DNA of 64,000 nucleotides from Fodinibius sp964490705 (GCA_964490705.1 CAZBCG010000006.1:113151-177150), one strand, 5' to 3'; numbered from the stretch's first letter, positions 27,967 through 37,788 are shown. Notes: generated by a model not told the origin, from the letters alone. Made by a program: numbers and translations.

Positions 27967-28015
27967 GATCCTGAAACCCCGAATGGTCGGGACACGGCAA
28001 GTTCAGGATGACATG
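27967..28015. repeat. Intergenic repeat GATCCTGAA...TTCAGGATGACA, copy 2
   Basis: GATCCTGAAA at 27967 and GTTCAGGATGACATG at 28001-28015 flank a central CCCGAATGGTCGGG hairpin. It sits between nth and the Memo gene. Confidence 0.65.
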
Positions 28016-28035
28016 TTATTCATTTTAAAAATATT

Positions 28036-29271
28036 ATGAGTACCAACAACCTTTTTGATTCACTTTCTGATACTATTCCACCGCTGCGCCGCGATCTGCA
28101 GATTATTCCCGTTCAGGAAAACGGGCATTCGCTGCTCTATTTTCACGATCAGCGAGACTACGCCACACCCGATTTTGCGCTAAAGCAAGAGGCCAGTACG
28201 ATTCTTAATTTGATTGACGGGCACAAAAGTATCGACGATCTGGAATCGTTTCTGGGCGAAGGAGTCAGCAAACAAGATTTACTGGAGTTCATCCAGTTTT
28301 TGGATAAAAACCACCTGCTTTCCTCAGCACATTTTGAGGAGCATGCTGAGAAAATCGAATCGGAGTATGAGCAATCAACGACCCATAAATCTGTGACGGC
28401 CGGTGAATCCTATCCGGCTCATCCCGATGAACTCACAAACTACTTAGATGAGGCTTTTGCCAAGCAAAACATTGATACCGTTGAGCATGCCAAAGCGCTC
28501 TACGCACCTCACATTGATCCGCGCGTTGCACTTGACAGTTTTGTAAAAGCGTTCGCACCCATCAGGGAGTTAACCCCTAAAAGAGTAGTTGTCATAGCTA
28601 CTTCGCACTATGCGGGGCTCTATCCTGATCAGTATAAAGAACATCCGTTTGTTTTGGTGGATAAGGATTTTGAGCTGCCCTTGGGAACTATCGAGCGCGA
28701 CCGGCAAATCATTAGCAAACTCAAAAATACCGAAACTAAAGTTGGCATTACTAATCACGATCGTGCCCATCGGATGGAGCACAGCATTGAGCTACACCTG
28801 CTTTTTTTAAGCTATCTTTGGGATCACGACTTCAAGATTGTGCCATTTCTCACCCGCGGACTTGACGACCTGTACTATATGGAAGATGGATATCTCGGCC
28901 AGCAACTCGACCACTTTTCTGATTTATTGCATCAACAATTCGGTGATGATGAGGACACCTTTTTTCTGATCAGTGGCGACCTATCACACTTTGGTAAAAA
29001 ATTCGGAGATCAAACACCTGCATCATCTATGTTTGATGAAGTTGAAACCTTTGATGAGCAGTTTTTAGAATTCGGCTCAACCAATCAAAAAAACGAACTG
29101 CTGGAGCTGATGAAATCCAATATGGATGCCTACCGGATTTGTGGTTTTCCTCCGCTTTTTACTTTTCTGCAAAGCATGCCAAAACTAAAAGGCGATGTGC
29201 TCAGCTACGATCTCTGGGATGAGCGCGAGCGAGATAGTGCCGTGACATTTGGTTCTATTCTTTACCAATGA
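28036..29271 (+). CDS. Memo-family protein (AmmeMemoRadiSam B) with N-terminal PqqD-like domain
   Basis: 411 residues. Residues ~125-411 are a Memo/class III extradiol-dioxygenase-like fold: VVIATSHYAG (~190) with a metal His, HDRAHRMEHSIELHLLFL (~240-257), SGDLSHFGKKFG (~315) and CGFPPLFTF (~375) carrying the conserved Cys. Residues ~18-95 (LQIIPVQENGHSLLYFHDQRDYA...LIDGHKSIDDLESFLGEGVS...LDKNHLLSS) read as a PqqD-like winged helix, the peptide-recognition fold of RiPP pathways. Neither the AMMECR1 nor the radical-SAM partner is beside it. Catalytic role of bacterial Memo proteins is not settled. Confidence 0.72.
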   Translation: MSTNNLFDSLSDTIPPLRRDLQIIPVQENGHSLLYFHDQRDYATPDFALKQEASTILNLIDGHKSIDDLESFLGEGVSKQDLLEFIQFLDKNHLLSSAHFEEHAEKIESEYEQSTTHKSVTAGESYPAHPDELTNYLDEAFAKQNIDTVEHAKALYAPHIDPRVALDSFVKAFAPIRELTPKRVVVIATSHYAGLYPDQYKEHPFVLVDKDFELPLGTIERDRQIISKLKNTETKVGITNHDRAHRMEHSIELHLLFLSYLWDHDFKIVPFLTRGLDDLYYMEDGYLGQQLDHFSDLLHQQFGDDEDTFFLISGDLSHFGKKFGDQTPASSMFDEVETFDEQFLEFGSTNQKNELLELMKSNMDAYRICGFPPLFTFLQSMPKLKGDVLSYDLWDERERDSAVTFGSILYQ

Positions 29272-29314
29272 AAAATATTCCCACCTCATTTTTAATTTAC
29301 TACTTTTTCATTTT

Positions 29315-29653
29315 TTACTGATCTAGGATTTCCATCTTTTCGGCGAAGTAGGAGGTAAAATCACGCATATCTTCGGCCATGCCCTCTTCTTCGGTTGAGT
29401 TCTCCAGGGTATCGGCCATCGTCACCAGCGTTTGATGGAAAAATATTTTCATTTCATCTTTCGTCATCTCTTTTGTCCACAGATCCAACCGCAGCGTATC
29501 CTGCTTTTCGGGATCCCACATCGACAACAACATGGCTTTACAGTTGGCTATGCCTTCGCCGTCTTTATCTGTGGCATTCCAATCTATCTTCTCAGGTACA
29601 TTATTATCATCCAGTTCTACCGTAATGCTTATTTCTTTCTTGTTATCAGACAT
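29315..29653 (-). CDS. gldC: Gliding motility-associated protein GldC
   Basis: 112 residues. KEISITVELDDNNVPEKIDW and the block DLWTKEMTKDEMKIFFHQTLVTMADT (~57-82) match GldC closely; length is normal. GldC is a small cytoplasmic protein linked to gliding and type IX secretion in Bacteroidota, with biochemical role unknown. Consistent with the T9SS sorting domain found at 52188-58502. Converges with the Memo gene. Confidence 0.85.
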   Translation of the reverse strand: MSDNKKEISITVELDDNNVPEKIDWNATDKDGEGIANCKAMLLSMWDPEKQDTLRLDLWTKEMTKDEMKIFFHQTLVTMADTLENSTEEEGMAEDMRDFTSYFAEKMEILDQ

Positions 29654-29690
29654 AAATCAAATTTTTTATTTCTAAGACTTTTCTTGCAGA

Positions 29691-29726
29691 GATCCTGATC
29701 CCGAATTCTCGGGACAGGATGACATG
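29691..29726. repeat. Intergenic repeat GATCCTGA...CAGGATGACATGA, copy 3
   Basis: GATCCTGATCCCGAATT, then CTCGGGACAGGATGACATGA, a compact hairpin version of the family. It lies upstream of gldC. Confidence 0.6.
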
Positions 29727-29757
29727 AAGTTTTGATAAATAAAAAACCTTGAAATCT

Positions 29758-29812
29758 CATTCCCATGCTCTGCGTCGGAACATAAAGATCGCAACGCAGA
29801 GCATTGCGATCA
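29758..29812. repeat. Intergenic repeat with GCTCTGCGT/ACGCAGAGC arms
   Basis: TCCCATGCTCTGCGTCGGAA and, 24 bases on, CAACGCAGAGCATTGCGATC. The nine-base arms GCTCTGCGT/ACGCAGAGC are perfectly complementary. The wording is that of a common class of bacterial intergenic repeats. Confidence 0.45.
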
Positions 29813-29843
29813 GATTATATAATACACTGAGTGGTAAAAAAAA

Positions 29844-29871
29844 GCCTCATCCATCGCAAAATGAATGAGGC
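29844..29871 (-). terminator. Rho-independent terminator of ahcY
   Basis: Minus strand: GCCTCATTCAT, a 6-base loop, ATGGATGAGGC with one mismatch, then eight T residues. It is 26 bases past the ahcY stop. Confidence 0.88.
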
Positions 29872-29896
29872 CAAAATTACAAACTGCTATCGAAAA

Positions 29897-31210
29897 TTAA
29901 TAGCGGTAATGGTCAGGCTTATATGGTCCATCTTTGGGGACGTCAATATATTCAGCCTGCTCTTCAGAAAGCTCATCAAGTTCCACTCCAATTTTCTGGA
30001 GGTGCAGACGAGCCACTTTTTCATCCAGCTCTTTTGGCAGTACACTTACGTCCAGATCAAAATCTTCCGGACGATTCCAGAGTGCAATCTGTGCCAGCGT
30101 CTGGTTGGTAAAACTGTTTGACATCACAAAAGAGGGATGCCCTGTTGCATTACCTAAGTTCATCAGGCGACCTTCGGAAAGGAGAATAATCTCCCTGCCG
30201 TTTTCATTGAGCTTAAACAGATCAACCTGCGGCTTGATGTTATCGCGCTCAGAATTATCCTTGAGCCACGCCACATCAATCTCGTTATCAAAGTGACCGA
30301 TATTACCGACAATGGTTTTGTCGTTCATCTTCTTGAAGTGACGCTCGGTAATAATGTCTTTGTTACCGGTAGCGGTAACTACAATATCTGCCTTTGGAAT
30401 AGCATCATCCATTTTCATCACTTCGTAACCTTCCATTGCCGCCTGCAGTGCACAGATCGGATCAATTTCCGTAACAATTACGCGAGCACCCGCGCCTCGA
30501 AGCGAAGCAGCAGAACCTTTCCCAACATCACCGTAACCGGCTACTACTGCAACTTTTCCGGCAAGCATGATATCGGTGGCACGCTTAACCGCATCCACAC
30601 AAGACTCGCGGCAACCGTACTTATTATCAAACTTTGACTTGGTTACCGAGTCATTAACGTTAATGGCGGGTGCGCCGAGCGTACCGTTCTTCGCCATTTT
30701 GTAGAGACGGTTAACACCAGTTGTAGTCTCTTCAGAAATTCCGTTGATGCCGTCAAGCAGTTCGGGATAATCTTCGTGCACCAGCTTCGTCAGGTCTCCG
30801 CCATCATCCAAAATCATATTCAGCGGCTTGCCATCTTCAAAGAACAGCGTCTGCTCAATGCACCACCAGAACTCTTCTTCGTTCATTCCTTTCCACGCAT
30901 ACACCGGGATATCCTGATCAGCGATGGCTGCAGCAGCATGATCCTGTGTTGAAAAGATATTGCAGGATGACCATTGAACTTCGGCGCCAAGCTCAATAAG
31001 TGTTTCGATGAGCACCGCCGTTTGTACCGTCATGTGCAGGCAGCCCGCTATACGTGCGCCCTTCAACGGCTGTTCATTAGCATATTCTTCGCGCAGTGCC
31101 ATCAGTCCCGGCATTTCAGCTTCGGCCAATCGGATCTCTTTACGGCCAAACTCTGCCAGGCCGATGTCTTTAACTTTATATGGAAGTTTCTCTTTTACTT
31201 TTTGTGCCAT
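29897..31210 (-). CDS. ahcY: Adenosylhomocysteinase
   Basis: 437 residues. Hydrolyses S-adenosylhomocysteine to adenosine and homocysteine, relieving product inhibition of methyltransferases. Visible: substrate-domain CLHMTVQTAVLIETL (~58-72), NVNDSVTKSKFDN with the catalytic Lys and Asp region (~180), NAD-binding AGYGDVGKGSAASLRGAGARVIVTE (~227-251), and the C-terminal PDHYRY of the NAD-clamping tail. No SAH or SAM riboswitch recognised upstream. Confidence 0.96.
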   Translation of the reverse strand: MAQKVKEKLPYKVKDIGLAEFGRKEIRLAEAEMPGLMALREEYANEQPLKGARIAGCLHMTVQTAVLIETLIELGAEVQWSSCNIFSTQDHAAAAIADQDIPVYAWKGMNEEEFWWCIEQTLFFEDGKPLNMILDDGGDLTKLVHEDYPELLDGINGISEETTTGVNRLYKMAKNGTLGAPAINVNDSVTKSKFDNKYGCRESCVDAVKRATDIMLAGKVAVVAGYGDVGKGSAASLRGAGARVIVTEIDPICALQAAMEGYEVMKMDDAIPKADIVVTATGNKDIITERHFKKMNDKTIVGNIGHFDNEIDVAWLKDNSERDNIKPQVDLFKLNENGREIILLSEGRLMNLGNATGHPSFVMSNSFTNQTLAQIALWNRPEDFDLDVSVLPKELDEKVARLHLQKIGVELDELSEEQAEYIDVPKDGPYKPDHYRY

Positions 31211-31310
31211 GGATGTTTAGCTTAATTTTTTCGTTTTATGAAAGTCTTTAAAAATACAAGATTTACTACTAGTACTCAACAAGCAACAAATAAATATATG
31301 ACTATACGCA

Positions 31311-31859
31311 TTAAGATTTCTTATGCTTTTCGATAACCTGTTTAACCTTTTTATAATCTTCGTCTGCCCCGCGACTGCCAATCGACTTTTTGATAAAATT
31401 TCCTTCCGGATCAACAAAGATTTTGTAAGGGATACTCTGGACTCCCAACTGCCGGTGCAGGTTGTTAGAATCCATCAAGTACTCAAATGTATAATCATGT
31501 TCTTCAGCAAAAGACCGGGCATCTTCGCGGGTATCAGTAAAGCCCGGAGTCACAGCCAGCACCACAAAACTGTCAGAATAATTTTCCTGTAATTTCTGCA
31601 GCGTGGGGAAACTAGCAATGCAAGGCTTGCACCACGTTTCCCAAAAGTCGATCAGCACAACTTTACCCTTGAAATCTGATAGATTCACATTATTACCCTG
31701 AAAGTCGGTAAAAGTCGCCTGCTCAATGTATTCGGCATCGGTTTGGGGAGCAGATTCTTTTTGAGCCTCCTGTTGCTGCTGAGGTTTGTCGGATGAACTG
31801 CAACCTATTAGAATACCTAAACAGAGAACCAAAGTAATTGTATATCTCTCGCTGATCAT
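31311..31859 (-). CDS. TlpA-type thioredoxin-like lipoprotein
   Basis: 182 residues. Lipobox GILIGCSSS (Cys ~20) anchors it outside the cytoplasmic membrane. The thioredoxin fold spans ~50-182 with the redox motif WCKPC (~76-80), a cis-Pro region VQSIPYKIFVDPEG (~150) and KVVLIDFWETWC. Such proteins reduce periplasmic disulfides, often for cytochrome maturation. Convergent with nothing; it follows the ahcY promoter region on the same strand. Confidence 0.88.
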   Translation of the reverse strand: MISERYTITLVLCLGILIGCSSSDKPQQQQEAQKESAPQTDAEYIEQATFTDFQGNNVNLSDFKGKVVLIDFWETWCKPCIASFPTLQKLQENYSDSFVVLAVTPGFTDTREDARSFAEEHDYTFEYLMDSNNLHRQLGVQSIPYKIFVDPEGNFIKKSIGSRGADEDYKKVKQVIEKHKKS

Positions 31860-32037
31860 AATATCATCAAAATTTTATAGGCTATAAGCTGTTAGAAAAA
31901 ACTACTTAGCACATGGAATATTGTGAATGCAATATAAAAGAATTAATCACAAATTAGTTCCCGTTTTACTTATCCCCAAACAACTACTTTTTGCATACTC
32001 AAATCAACTGTTCATCACAAAATAGTTCGGCCTTGCC

Positions 32038-32086
32038 ACGGTTTGGAATAATTTAATTTTGGCTAAACCTATAATAACCAAACCGT
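32038..32086. promoter_or_regulatory. Inverted repeat in the second susC control region
   Basis: ACGGTTTGG at 32038-32046 is exactly mirrored by CCAAACCGT at 32078-32086, ending 7 bases before the SusC start at 32094. The 31-base spacer is AT-rich. It could be a leader hairpin covering the translation start or a pair of half-sites. Confidence 0.4.
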
Positions 32087-32093
32087 TACACTT

Positions 32094-35090
32094 ATGAACT
32101 TACGCTACAAACCTATCTTACTGTTGGCTTTACTGTTGCTTGCAGCACAAGTAACGTATGCCCAGTTTACGGTAACCGGTACTGTTGTTGATAAAAATAC
32201 CGGTGATCTGTTGGTCGGCGCCAATATTTTCCATGCGGAAACAAGTACCGGCACCACCACAGATGTTAACGGAGAATTTTCTCTTCGTCTGCCCGGCCAG
32301 AGCGCAACCATCCGGGTAAGCTATATAGGATATCTCTCTACAATTATTGAAGTGGATGAATCGGACACGAATTTACAGGTAGAACTCGCTTCCGACATTG
32401 CCAATCTAGAAGAAGTAGTCGTTACAGGGCTTGCTTCTACGGTCAAACGCAGTAATCTGGCCAATGATGTCTTCTCGATCAATTCAAAAGAGTTAACCGA
32501 ATCGGTGACCCCACAAACCCTGGATGGTGCCCTGCAAGGCAAGCTCACGGGTGCCAATATTGTACAGAATTCAGGTGCACCCGGGGGTGGAATCTCCATC
32601 AAGCTTCGGGGCATTACCACGATTACCGGCGCTTCGGAACCGCTTTATATTGTAGATGGTGTGTACATGAACAACTCTGCAATATCGAATGGCACAAATA
32701 CTGCTACAGCTGCTTCCACCAACGGTGCGGTGGCTACGACCCAAGATAATGCGCCCAACCGTATTGCTGACCTCAATCCCGAGGATATCGAGAGCGTAGA
32801 GGTCCTTAAAGGTGCTTCGGCTGCGGCTATTTATGGCGCACGGGCTAACGCAGGGGTAATCATCATCACAACCAAAAAAGGACAAGGTGGTGCCACGCAA
32901 ATAGATATTTCACAGGAAGTGGGATTTGCTAATATCCTCAACTACGTAGGCACTCGTGATTTTACCGAAGAACGCGTGCGCGATACTTTTGGAGATGATG
33001 AAGCTGAAGAATACCTGACTGCCCAAAACAATGGCACCCTCAGCAATTACGAAAAAGAGATCTACGACGAAGATGGACTTATCCGCAACAGTCGCATAAG
33101 TTTGTCTGGCGGCGATGATATCACCCGTTTTTATATCGCCGGTTCGTTGCAAGATGAGGAGGGAATTATCAAAAATACCGGCTTCGAGCGCAACTCAATT
33201 CGTGCAAACATCGATCATCAGCTATCGAAATTCGTGGATGTCTCCCTCAATACCTACTACGCCAATTCTGAGGATGCACGGGGCGTCACGAACAACGACA
33301 ATGCGGGTGTTTCGTACGGCGTAGCTCTTACTTCTACCCTGCCGTGGAAAAATCTGTATGCTGATGAAAATGGGAATTTCCCGAACAATCCCACAGCAGG
33401 CTCCAACCCTTTGCAAACAATTGCACTTTCGGATATATCCGGCAAAACTAATCGTTTCACGGGCGGTACTGATGTAAAAATAAATCTGCTGCAAGAAGGT
33501 ACCAGTTTACTGCAACTTTCACTTCGCGGAGGCCTCGATTACTATACCAACGAAACTAGGCTTTATTTCCCCGAAACACTGCAGTTTCAACAGGCAGGTC
33601 CAACTGCTACCAATGGCTTATACTCGCAGGGTAATAACACTGTGCTAAATACCAATCTATCTGCTTTGCTGCTTTACAATTTCATGGCAGGCAGGTTTGT
33701 TGACATGACGTCTCAGCTGGGTATTACCAGGCTGGATTTCAGCGAAGAACGCGAAACTACACAGGCGATCAACCTTGTGGCGGGACAAGCCAACCTGGAG
33801 CAGGCCGGCAACGTTAATGTGTTCAACCGCGTGCTCGACCAAGAGGACATTGGCTATTTCTTCCAGCAGGAAGCCAACTGGAGAAACCGAGTTATAACAA
33901 CGGCCGGTATCCGGGTAGATCAATCATCACTGAACGGTGATCCGAATAAGCTGTATGCCTTCCCGAAAGGATCAATTGCGCTAAACGTAGCTAACTTTGA
34001 TTTCTGGGATGCCCCGGCTATCAATCAACTGAAACTGCGTGCAGCTTATGGTGAATCGGGTGGTATTCCATCTCCGGGCACTGTATCGCTTCAGCAACCC
34101 AAGTTTACCGTGCTGGGATCAGCAAATATCGATGGTGCTACAGGATCCATCATCAACAATACGCAGGGCGATCCCGATATTAGACCCGAGCGTTCGCGCG
34201 AATTCGAAACCGGACTAGATCTGGGGCTATTCGACAATCGCGTAAGTCTCGGTGCTACCTACTATTACAAACAAGTAGAAGATCTGATTCTGACCGCGCA
34301 GCTGCCACAATCGTCGGGCTTTGTGTTCCAGAACACCAATGCCGGCGAACTTAAAAACCAAGGCATCGAGCTGTCACTGGGAATGGCACCAATCCAAACA
34401 CCCAACGTTTCGTGGAGGTCAACAACCAATTTCTGGCTGAACCGGGCCGAAATCACCGATCTGGGTGTACCCCCTTTTATTACCGGTGGATTTTCTACCA
34501 CCCTCGGTGCATTCAAAGTAGAAGAAGGGGAATCCCCAACCCAAATTGTGGGACGTACGCCCGAATCTCCCGATACAGATGTTAAACTCGGCGATGCCGA
34601 AGCCGACTTCCAGATGTCGTTCCTAAACCAGGTAAGGTTCCTGAAGAATTTCGAATTTTCGATGCTCTGGCACTGGAAACAAGGCGGCGAAAACATCAAC
34701 CTTACAAACCTGTTATCAGATTTCGGAGGAACTACCTTCGACTATGACAGAGACAGTAACGGTGATGGTGTTACCAATTCGACTGAGCGTATTAACGCAT
34801 TCTTCTCCGGAACGAACACCGCTGTTTTTGTGGAAGATGCAGGATACGTGAAATTGCGCGAAGTATCGCTGTACTATACTGTGCCACGACAGGTAACCGA
34901 TAACATATACTCCGGCATCCGTAACTTGCGATTCGGGGTATCAGGGCAAAACCTGCTGCTGTTTACCGATTATTCGGGTTATGATCCCGAAGTATCTAAC
35001 TTCGGTAACAACGGTATTTCTACCGGTGTGGATGTGGCTCCGTTCCCATCCTCCAAGCGGTTTCTATTTAATGTCGCCATTGGTTTCTAA
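32094..35090 (+). CDS. SusC/RagA TonB-linked outer-membrane transporter
   Basis: 998 residues. Signal peptide to ~24 (AAQVTYAQF), regulatory domain VTGTVVDKNTGDLLVGANIF (~27-46), plug with EPLYIVDGVYMNN (~183) and ASAAAIYGARANAGVIIITTKKG (~240-262), then a beta-barrel ending FNVAIGF. Imports a substrate handed over by the SusD protein encoded 30 bases downstream. Sequence is clearly different from the other SusC in this window, so the two systems likely serve different nutrients. Confidence 0.93.
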   Translation: MNLRYKPILLLALLLLAAQVTYAQFTVTGTVVDKNTGDLLVGANIFHAETSTGTTTDVNGEFSLRLPGQSATIRVSYIGYLSTIIEVDESDTNLQVELASDIANLEEVVVTGLASTVKRSNLANDVFSINSKELTESVTPQTLDGALQGKLTGANIVQNSGAPGGGISIKLRGITTITGASEPLYIVDGVYMNNSAISNGTNTATAASTNGAVATTQDNAPNRIADLNPEDIESVEVLKGASAAAIYGARANAGVIIITTKKGQGGATQIDISQEVGFANILNYVGTRDFTEERVRDTFGDDEAEEYLTAQNNGTLSNYEKEIYDEDGLIRNSRISLSGGDDITRFYIAGSLQDEEGIIKNTGFERNSIRANIDHQLSKFVDVSLNTYYANSEDARGVTNNDNAGVSYGVALTSTLPWKNLYADENGNFPNNPTAGSNPLQTIALSDISGKTNRFTGGTDVKINLLQEGTSLLQLSLRGGLDYYTNETRLYFPETLQFQQAGPTATNGLYSQGNNTVLNTNLSALLLYNFMAGRFVDMTSQLGITRLDFSEERETTQAINLVAGQANLEQAGNVNVFNRVLDQEDIGYFFQQEANWRNRVITTAGIRVDQSSLNGDPNKLYAFPKGSIALNVANFDFWDAPAINQLKLRAAYGESGGIPSPGTVSLQQPKFTVLGSANIDGATGSIINNTQGDPDIRPERSREFETGLDLGLFDNRVSLGATYYYKQVEDLILTAQLPQSSGFVFQNTNAGELKNQGIELSLGMAPIQTPNVSWRSTTNFWLNRAEITDLGVPPFITGGFSTTLGAFKVEEGESPTQIVGRTPESPDTDVKLGDAEADFQMSFLNQVRFLKNFEFSMLWHWKQGGENINLTNLLSDFGGTTFDYDRDSNGDGVTNSTERINAFFSGTNTAVFVEDAGYVKLREVSLYYTVPRQVTDNIYSGIRNLRFGVSGQNLLLFTDYSGYDPEVSNFGNNGISTGVDVAPFPSSKRFLFNVAIGF

Positions 35091-35120
35091 CAAAATTTCA
35101 ACCCAACTATATAACTACTT

Positions 35121-36461
35121 ATGAAAACTCTTAAACACATATCACGGGTTGTCATTTTGCTACTGGTAATGACCGCCTGCGACATCAATAATGCTTTGGA
35201 TCCCAACCGGCCCAGCCCGGAAGGATTTACGCAAAATCCCACAGCCCAACAGCTAAACCTGTTGGTCACCGGTACGCTTTCTCAGATGCGCAATAATATG
35301 GGTACATACATCGACGGTGTGGGGGTAATTGGACGAGAGCACTACCGTTTCTCGGGTTCTGATCCCCGATTTGTGGGCGATCTCCTCGGTGCGGACGGCG
35401 GCGTTCTTGACGACAATGCCTTCTACACCACCAACCCATATACAGCACGGTATTCTGCCGTCAAAAATACCAACCTGATTCTGGAAGGTGCTGAAAATAC
35501 GACCTCAGCCACCGTCACCGAAGAAGATCGGCAGGCATTCTTCGGATTCGCCCGAACCATTCAGGCTCATGAGCTGCTGATGGCCCTTAACCAGCAATAC
35601 GAGGGCGGAATTCGCACTGAAGTTTCGGATCCCGATAACCTCGGTCAATTTGTCGATCACAGCACAGCACTGGCCAACATTGCCACGCTGCTCGATGATG
35701 GCGCTGATAATATCGACGCAGCCCAAGGCTCATTTCCGGTTCAGCTTAGCAGTGGCTTCGAAGGATTTGATACTGGCCCGGGATTCCGGCAGTTCAATCG
35801 CGCCCTTGCTGCTCGCATTGCCGTATATCGCGAAGAGTGGGGGCAAGCACTCACTCATATAAGTGAGTCATTCTTTGATCTTACTGCAGATCTGGACTTG
35901 GGCGTTTACCACAAGTTTTCGGCCAATGCCGGAGACCAACTTAACCCGCTGTTCCTTGCATTGAATTCAACCGGAGATTTGCGCACGGCTCATCCGAGCT
36001 GGCTGGCAGATGCTGAAGCCAATGACAATCGGCTGGATAATGCGATACAACGAAATCAGCCATTTTCGAATGCCGGAGTAACCGGCACGCACGATGTCTT
36101 TGTTTATACATCTAACACCGATGACATCCCGATCATCAGAAATGGCGAGTTGATTCTTATTTATGCTGAAGCATTGATTAATCGTAATAACAGTGTCGCC
36201 GATCTGCTGGAGGCCGAAGAGGCGATCAATATTATCCGCAACGAAGCCGACCTGCCCAATTACGGCGGACCGTTGACGCAAGCCGCTCTCCTCGATGAAA
36301 TACTCAATCAGCGCCGGTACGAACTCTGGTTCGAAGGTCACCGCTGGGTTGACATGCGCCGCTACGAACGACTCGATGAACTGCCCATCAATCGACCCGG
36401 AGACGTTGTACACGAATCCTTCCCGCGCCCGTTCAATGAAAAAGGCGTCCAAGGCGGATAA
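35121..36461 (+). CDS. SusD/RagB-like outer-membrane lipoprotein
   Basis: 446 residues. Signal peptide with lipobox VMTAC (Cys ~17), N-terminal DINNALDPNRPSPEGFTQNPTA, helical TPR-like core, and the C-terminal SusD hallmark ILNQRRYELWFEGHRWVDMRRYERLDEL (~392-420). Binds substrate above the SusC pore. Second gene of the operon, ended by the terminator at 36487. Confidence 0.92.
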   Translation: MKTLKHISRVVILLLVMTACDINNALDPNRPSPEGFTQNPTAQQLNLLVTGTLSQMRNNMGTYIDGVGVIGREHYRFSGSDPRFVGDLLGADGGVLDDNAFYTTNPYTARYSAVKNTNLILEGAENTTSATVTEEDRQAFFGFARTIQAHELLMALNQQYEGGIRTEVSDPDNLGQFVDHSTALANIATLLDDGADNIDAAQGSFPVQLSSGFEGFDTGPGFRQFNRALAARIAVYREEWGQALTHISESFFDLTADLDLGVYHKFSANAGDQLNPLFLALNSTGDLRTAHPSWLADAEANDNRLDNAIQRNQPFSNAGVTGTHDVFVYTSNTDDIPIIRNGELILIYAEALINRNNSVADLLEAEEAINIIRNEADLPNYGGPLTQAALLDEILNQRRYELWFEGHRWVDMRRYERLDELPINRPGDVVHESFPRPFNEKGVQGG

Positions 36462-36486
36462 TAAGCACCAACGCTAACTGTAATCA

Positions 36487-36518
36487 AAGGCCGGATATTC
36501 CTCCGGCCTTTTTTATTT
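36487..36518 (+). terminator. Rho-independent terminator of the second susCD operon
   Basis: AAGGCCGGA, 6-base loop, TCCGGCCTT, then TTTTATTTAT. The 9-bp stem is perfect. Confidence 0.9.
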
Positions 36519-36582
36519 ATCCCTGTCCTCTGTTTTTGTATTTTTAGCGACTCATTTTAGGGATGAACAGAATCAGTACCTC

Positions 36583-37788
36583 ATGACACACGATTTTATC
36601 ATCGTCGGTGCCGGCATCGTCGGACTGTCCACCACTTACAAATTATCCGAATCATTTCCCGATCTGGACATATTAGTCCTGGAAAAAGAAGATGAAGTAG
36701 CCGCCCACCAAACCGGCAACAACTCCGGTGTCATCCACTCGGGTATCTACTATGAGCCCAACAGCTACCGCGCAAAAAATTGTGTAGAAGGACGCCATCA
36801 GTTAGTGGGTTTTTGCCAACAACACGAGGTGGATTACGAAATCTGCGGCAAGGTCATTGTTGCCACTGATGAAGAAGACATCCCCCGCCTGGATAATATT
36901 TTTGAGACCGGCAAGATCAACGGTATTGAAGGCATCAAAAAAATTGACCCGCAGGAAGTTACCGAAATTGAACCCTATGTGACTAATAGCGTGAAAGGCA
37001 TTCACGTTCCCTGCTCCGGCATCGTGGATTATGTAGGTGTTTGCAAGAAACTGCGGTCGCTCATCGAAGCGAAAGGCAACACCATAGCCTGTGGAAAAGA
37101 AGTCAAAAAAATCAATAAGACGGATAAAGATCTTTCGGTTGTCACCGACTCCGGATCTTTTAAGAGCCGATATCTTATAAACTGCGCAGGGTTGTACAGC
37201 GATCATGTGGCCGAGTCGGCCGGCGTCTTCCCGGATGTGCAAATTGTGCCCTTCCGCGGGGAATATTACGAGCTCAAGTCTGAAGCCGATCATTTTGTCA
37301 ACGGATTGATTTACCCCATGCCCAACCCGGCTTTCCCTTTTCTGGGCGTCCATTTTACAAAGATGGTCAGCGGTGCCATTGAGTGCGGACCCAATGCTGT
37401 TTTTGCCTTCAAACGCGAAGGCTACGACAAACTTTCTTTTGATCTCAATGAAACCATCGAAACGCTCAACTTTCCCGGCTTTCAAAAGCTGGCACAGGAA
37501 CATTGGAAAATGGGACTCGACGAATGGTATCGATCGTTCTCGAAAAAAGCTTTTGTGGAAAACCTGCAAGATCTGATTCCGGCTATTCGTCCCAAACATC
37601 TCAAAAAATCACCTTCGGGCGTCCGCGCCATGGCGCTAAAACCAAATGGCAAAATCCTCGATGACTTCCACTACGAGACCACCGAAAATGAGATTCACGT
37701 GCTTAATGCCCCCAGTCCTGCTGCCACGGCCGGGCTGGCCATCGGCGATGAAATTGTTAAGCGTGCAGAACAAGCATTTGCTTTGTAG
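36583..37788 (+). CDS. lhgO: L-2-hydroxyglutarate oxidase
   Basis: 401 residues. FAD-dependent oxidase of the DAO family: GAGIVGLSTTYKLSE (~9-23), HQTGNNSGVIHSGIYYEPNSYRAKNC (~44-69), which is characteristic of LhgO, and C-terminal NAPSPAATAGLAIGDEIV. Oxidises L-2-hydroxyglutarate to 2-oxoglutarate, a repair or catabolic reaction, passing electrons to the membrane quinone pool. Followed after 137 bases by a large FAD/Fe-S 2-hydroxyacid dehydrogenase on the same strand. Confidence 0.9.
   Translation: MTHDFIIVGAGIVGLSTTYKLSESFPDLDILVLEKEDEVAAHQTGNNSGVIHSGIYYEPNSYRAKNCVEGRHQLVGFCQQHEVDYEICGKVIVATDEEDIPRLDNIFETGKINGIEGIKKIDPQEVTEIEPYVTNSVKGIHVPCSGIVDYVGVCKKLRSLIEAKGNTIACGKEVKKINKTDKDLSVVTDSGSFKSRYLINCAGLYSDHVAESAGVFPDVQIVPFRGEYYELKSEADHFVNGLIYPMPNPAFPFLGVHFTKMVSGAIECGPNAVFAFKREGYDKLSFDLNETIETLNFPGFQKLAQEHWKMGLDEWYRSFSKKAFVENLQDLIPAIRPKHLKKSPSGVRAMALKPNGKILDDFHYETTENEIHVLNAPSPAATAGLAIGDEIVKRAEQAFAL

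Noticed and set aside
31211..31330. SAH or SAM riboswitch upstream of ahcY
   Set aside because: The leader is short and AT-rich with no recognisable conserved riboswitch core.
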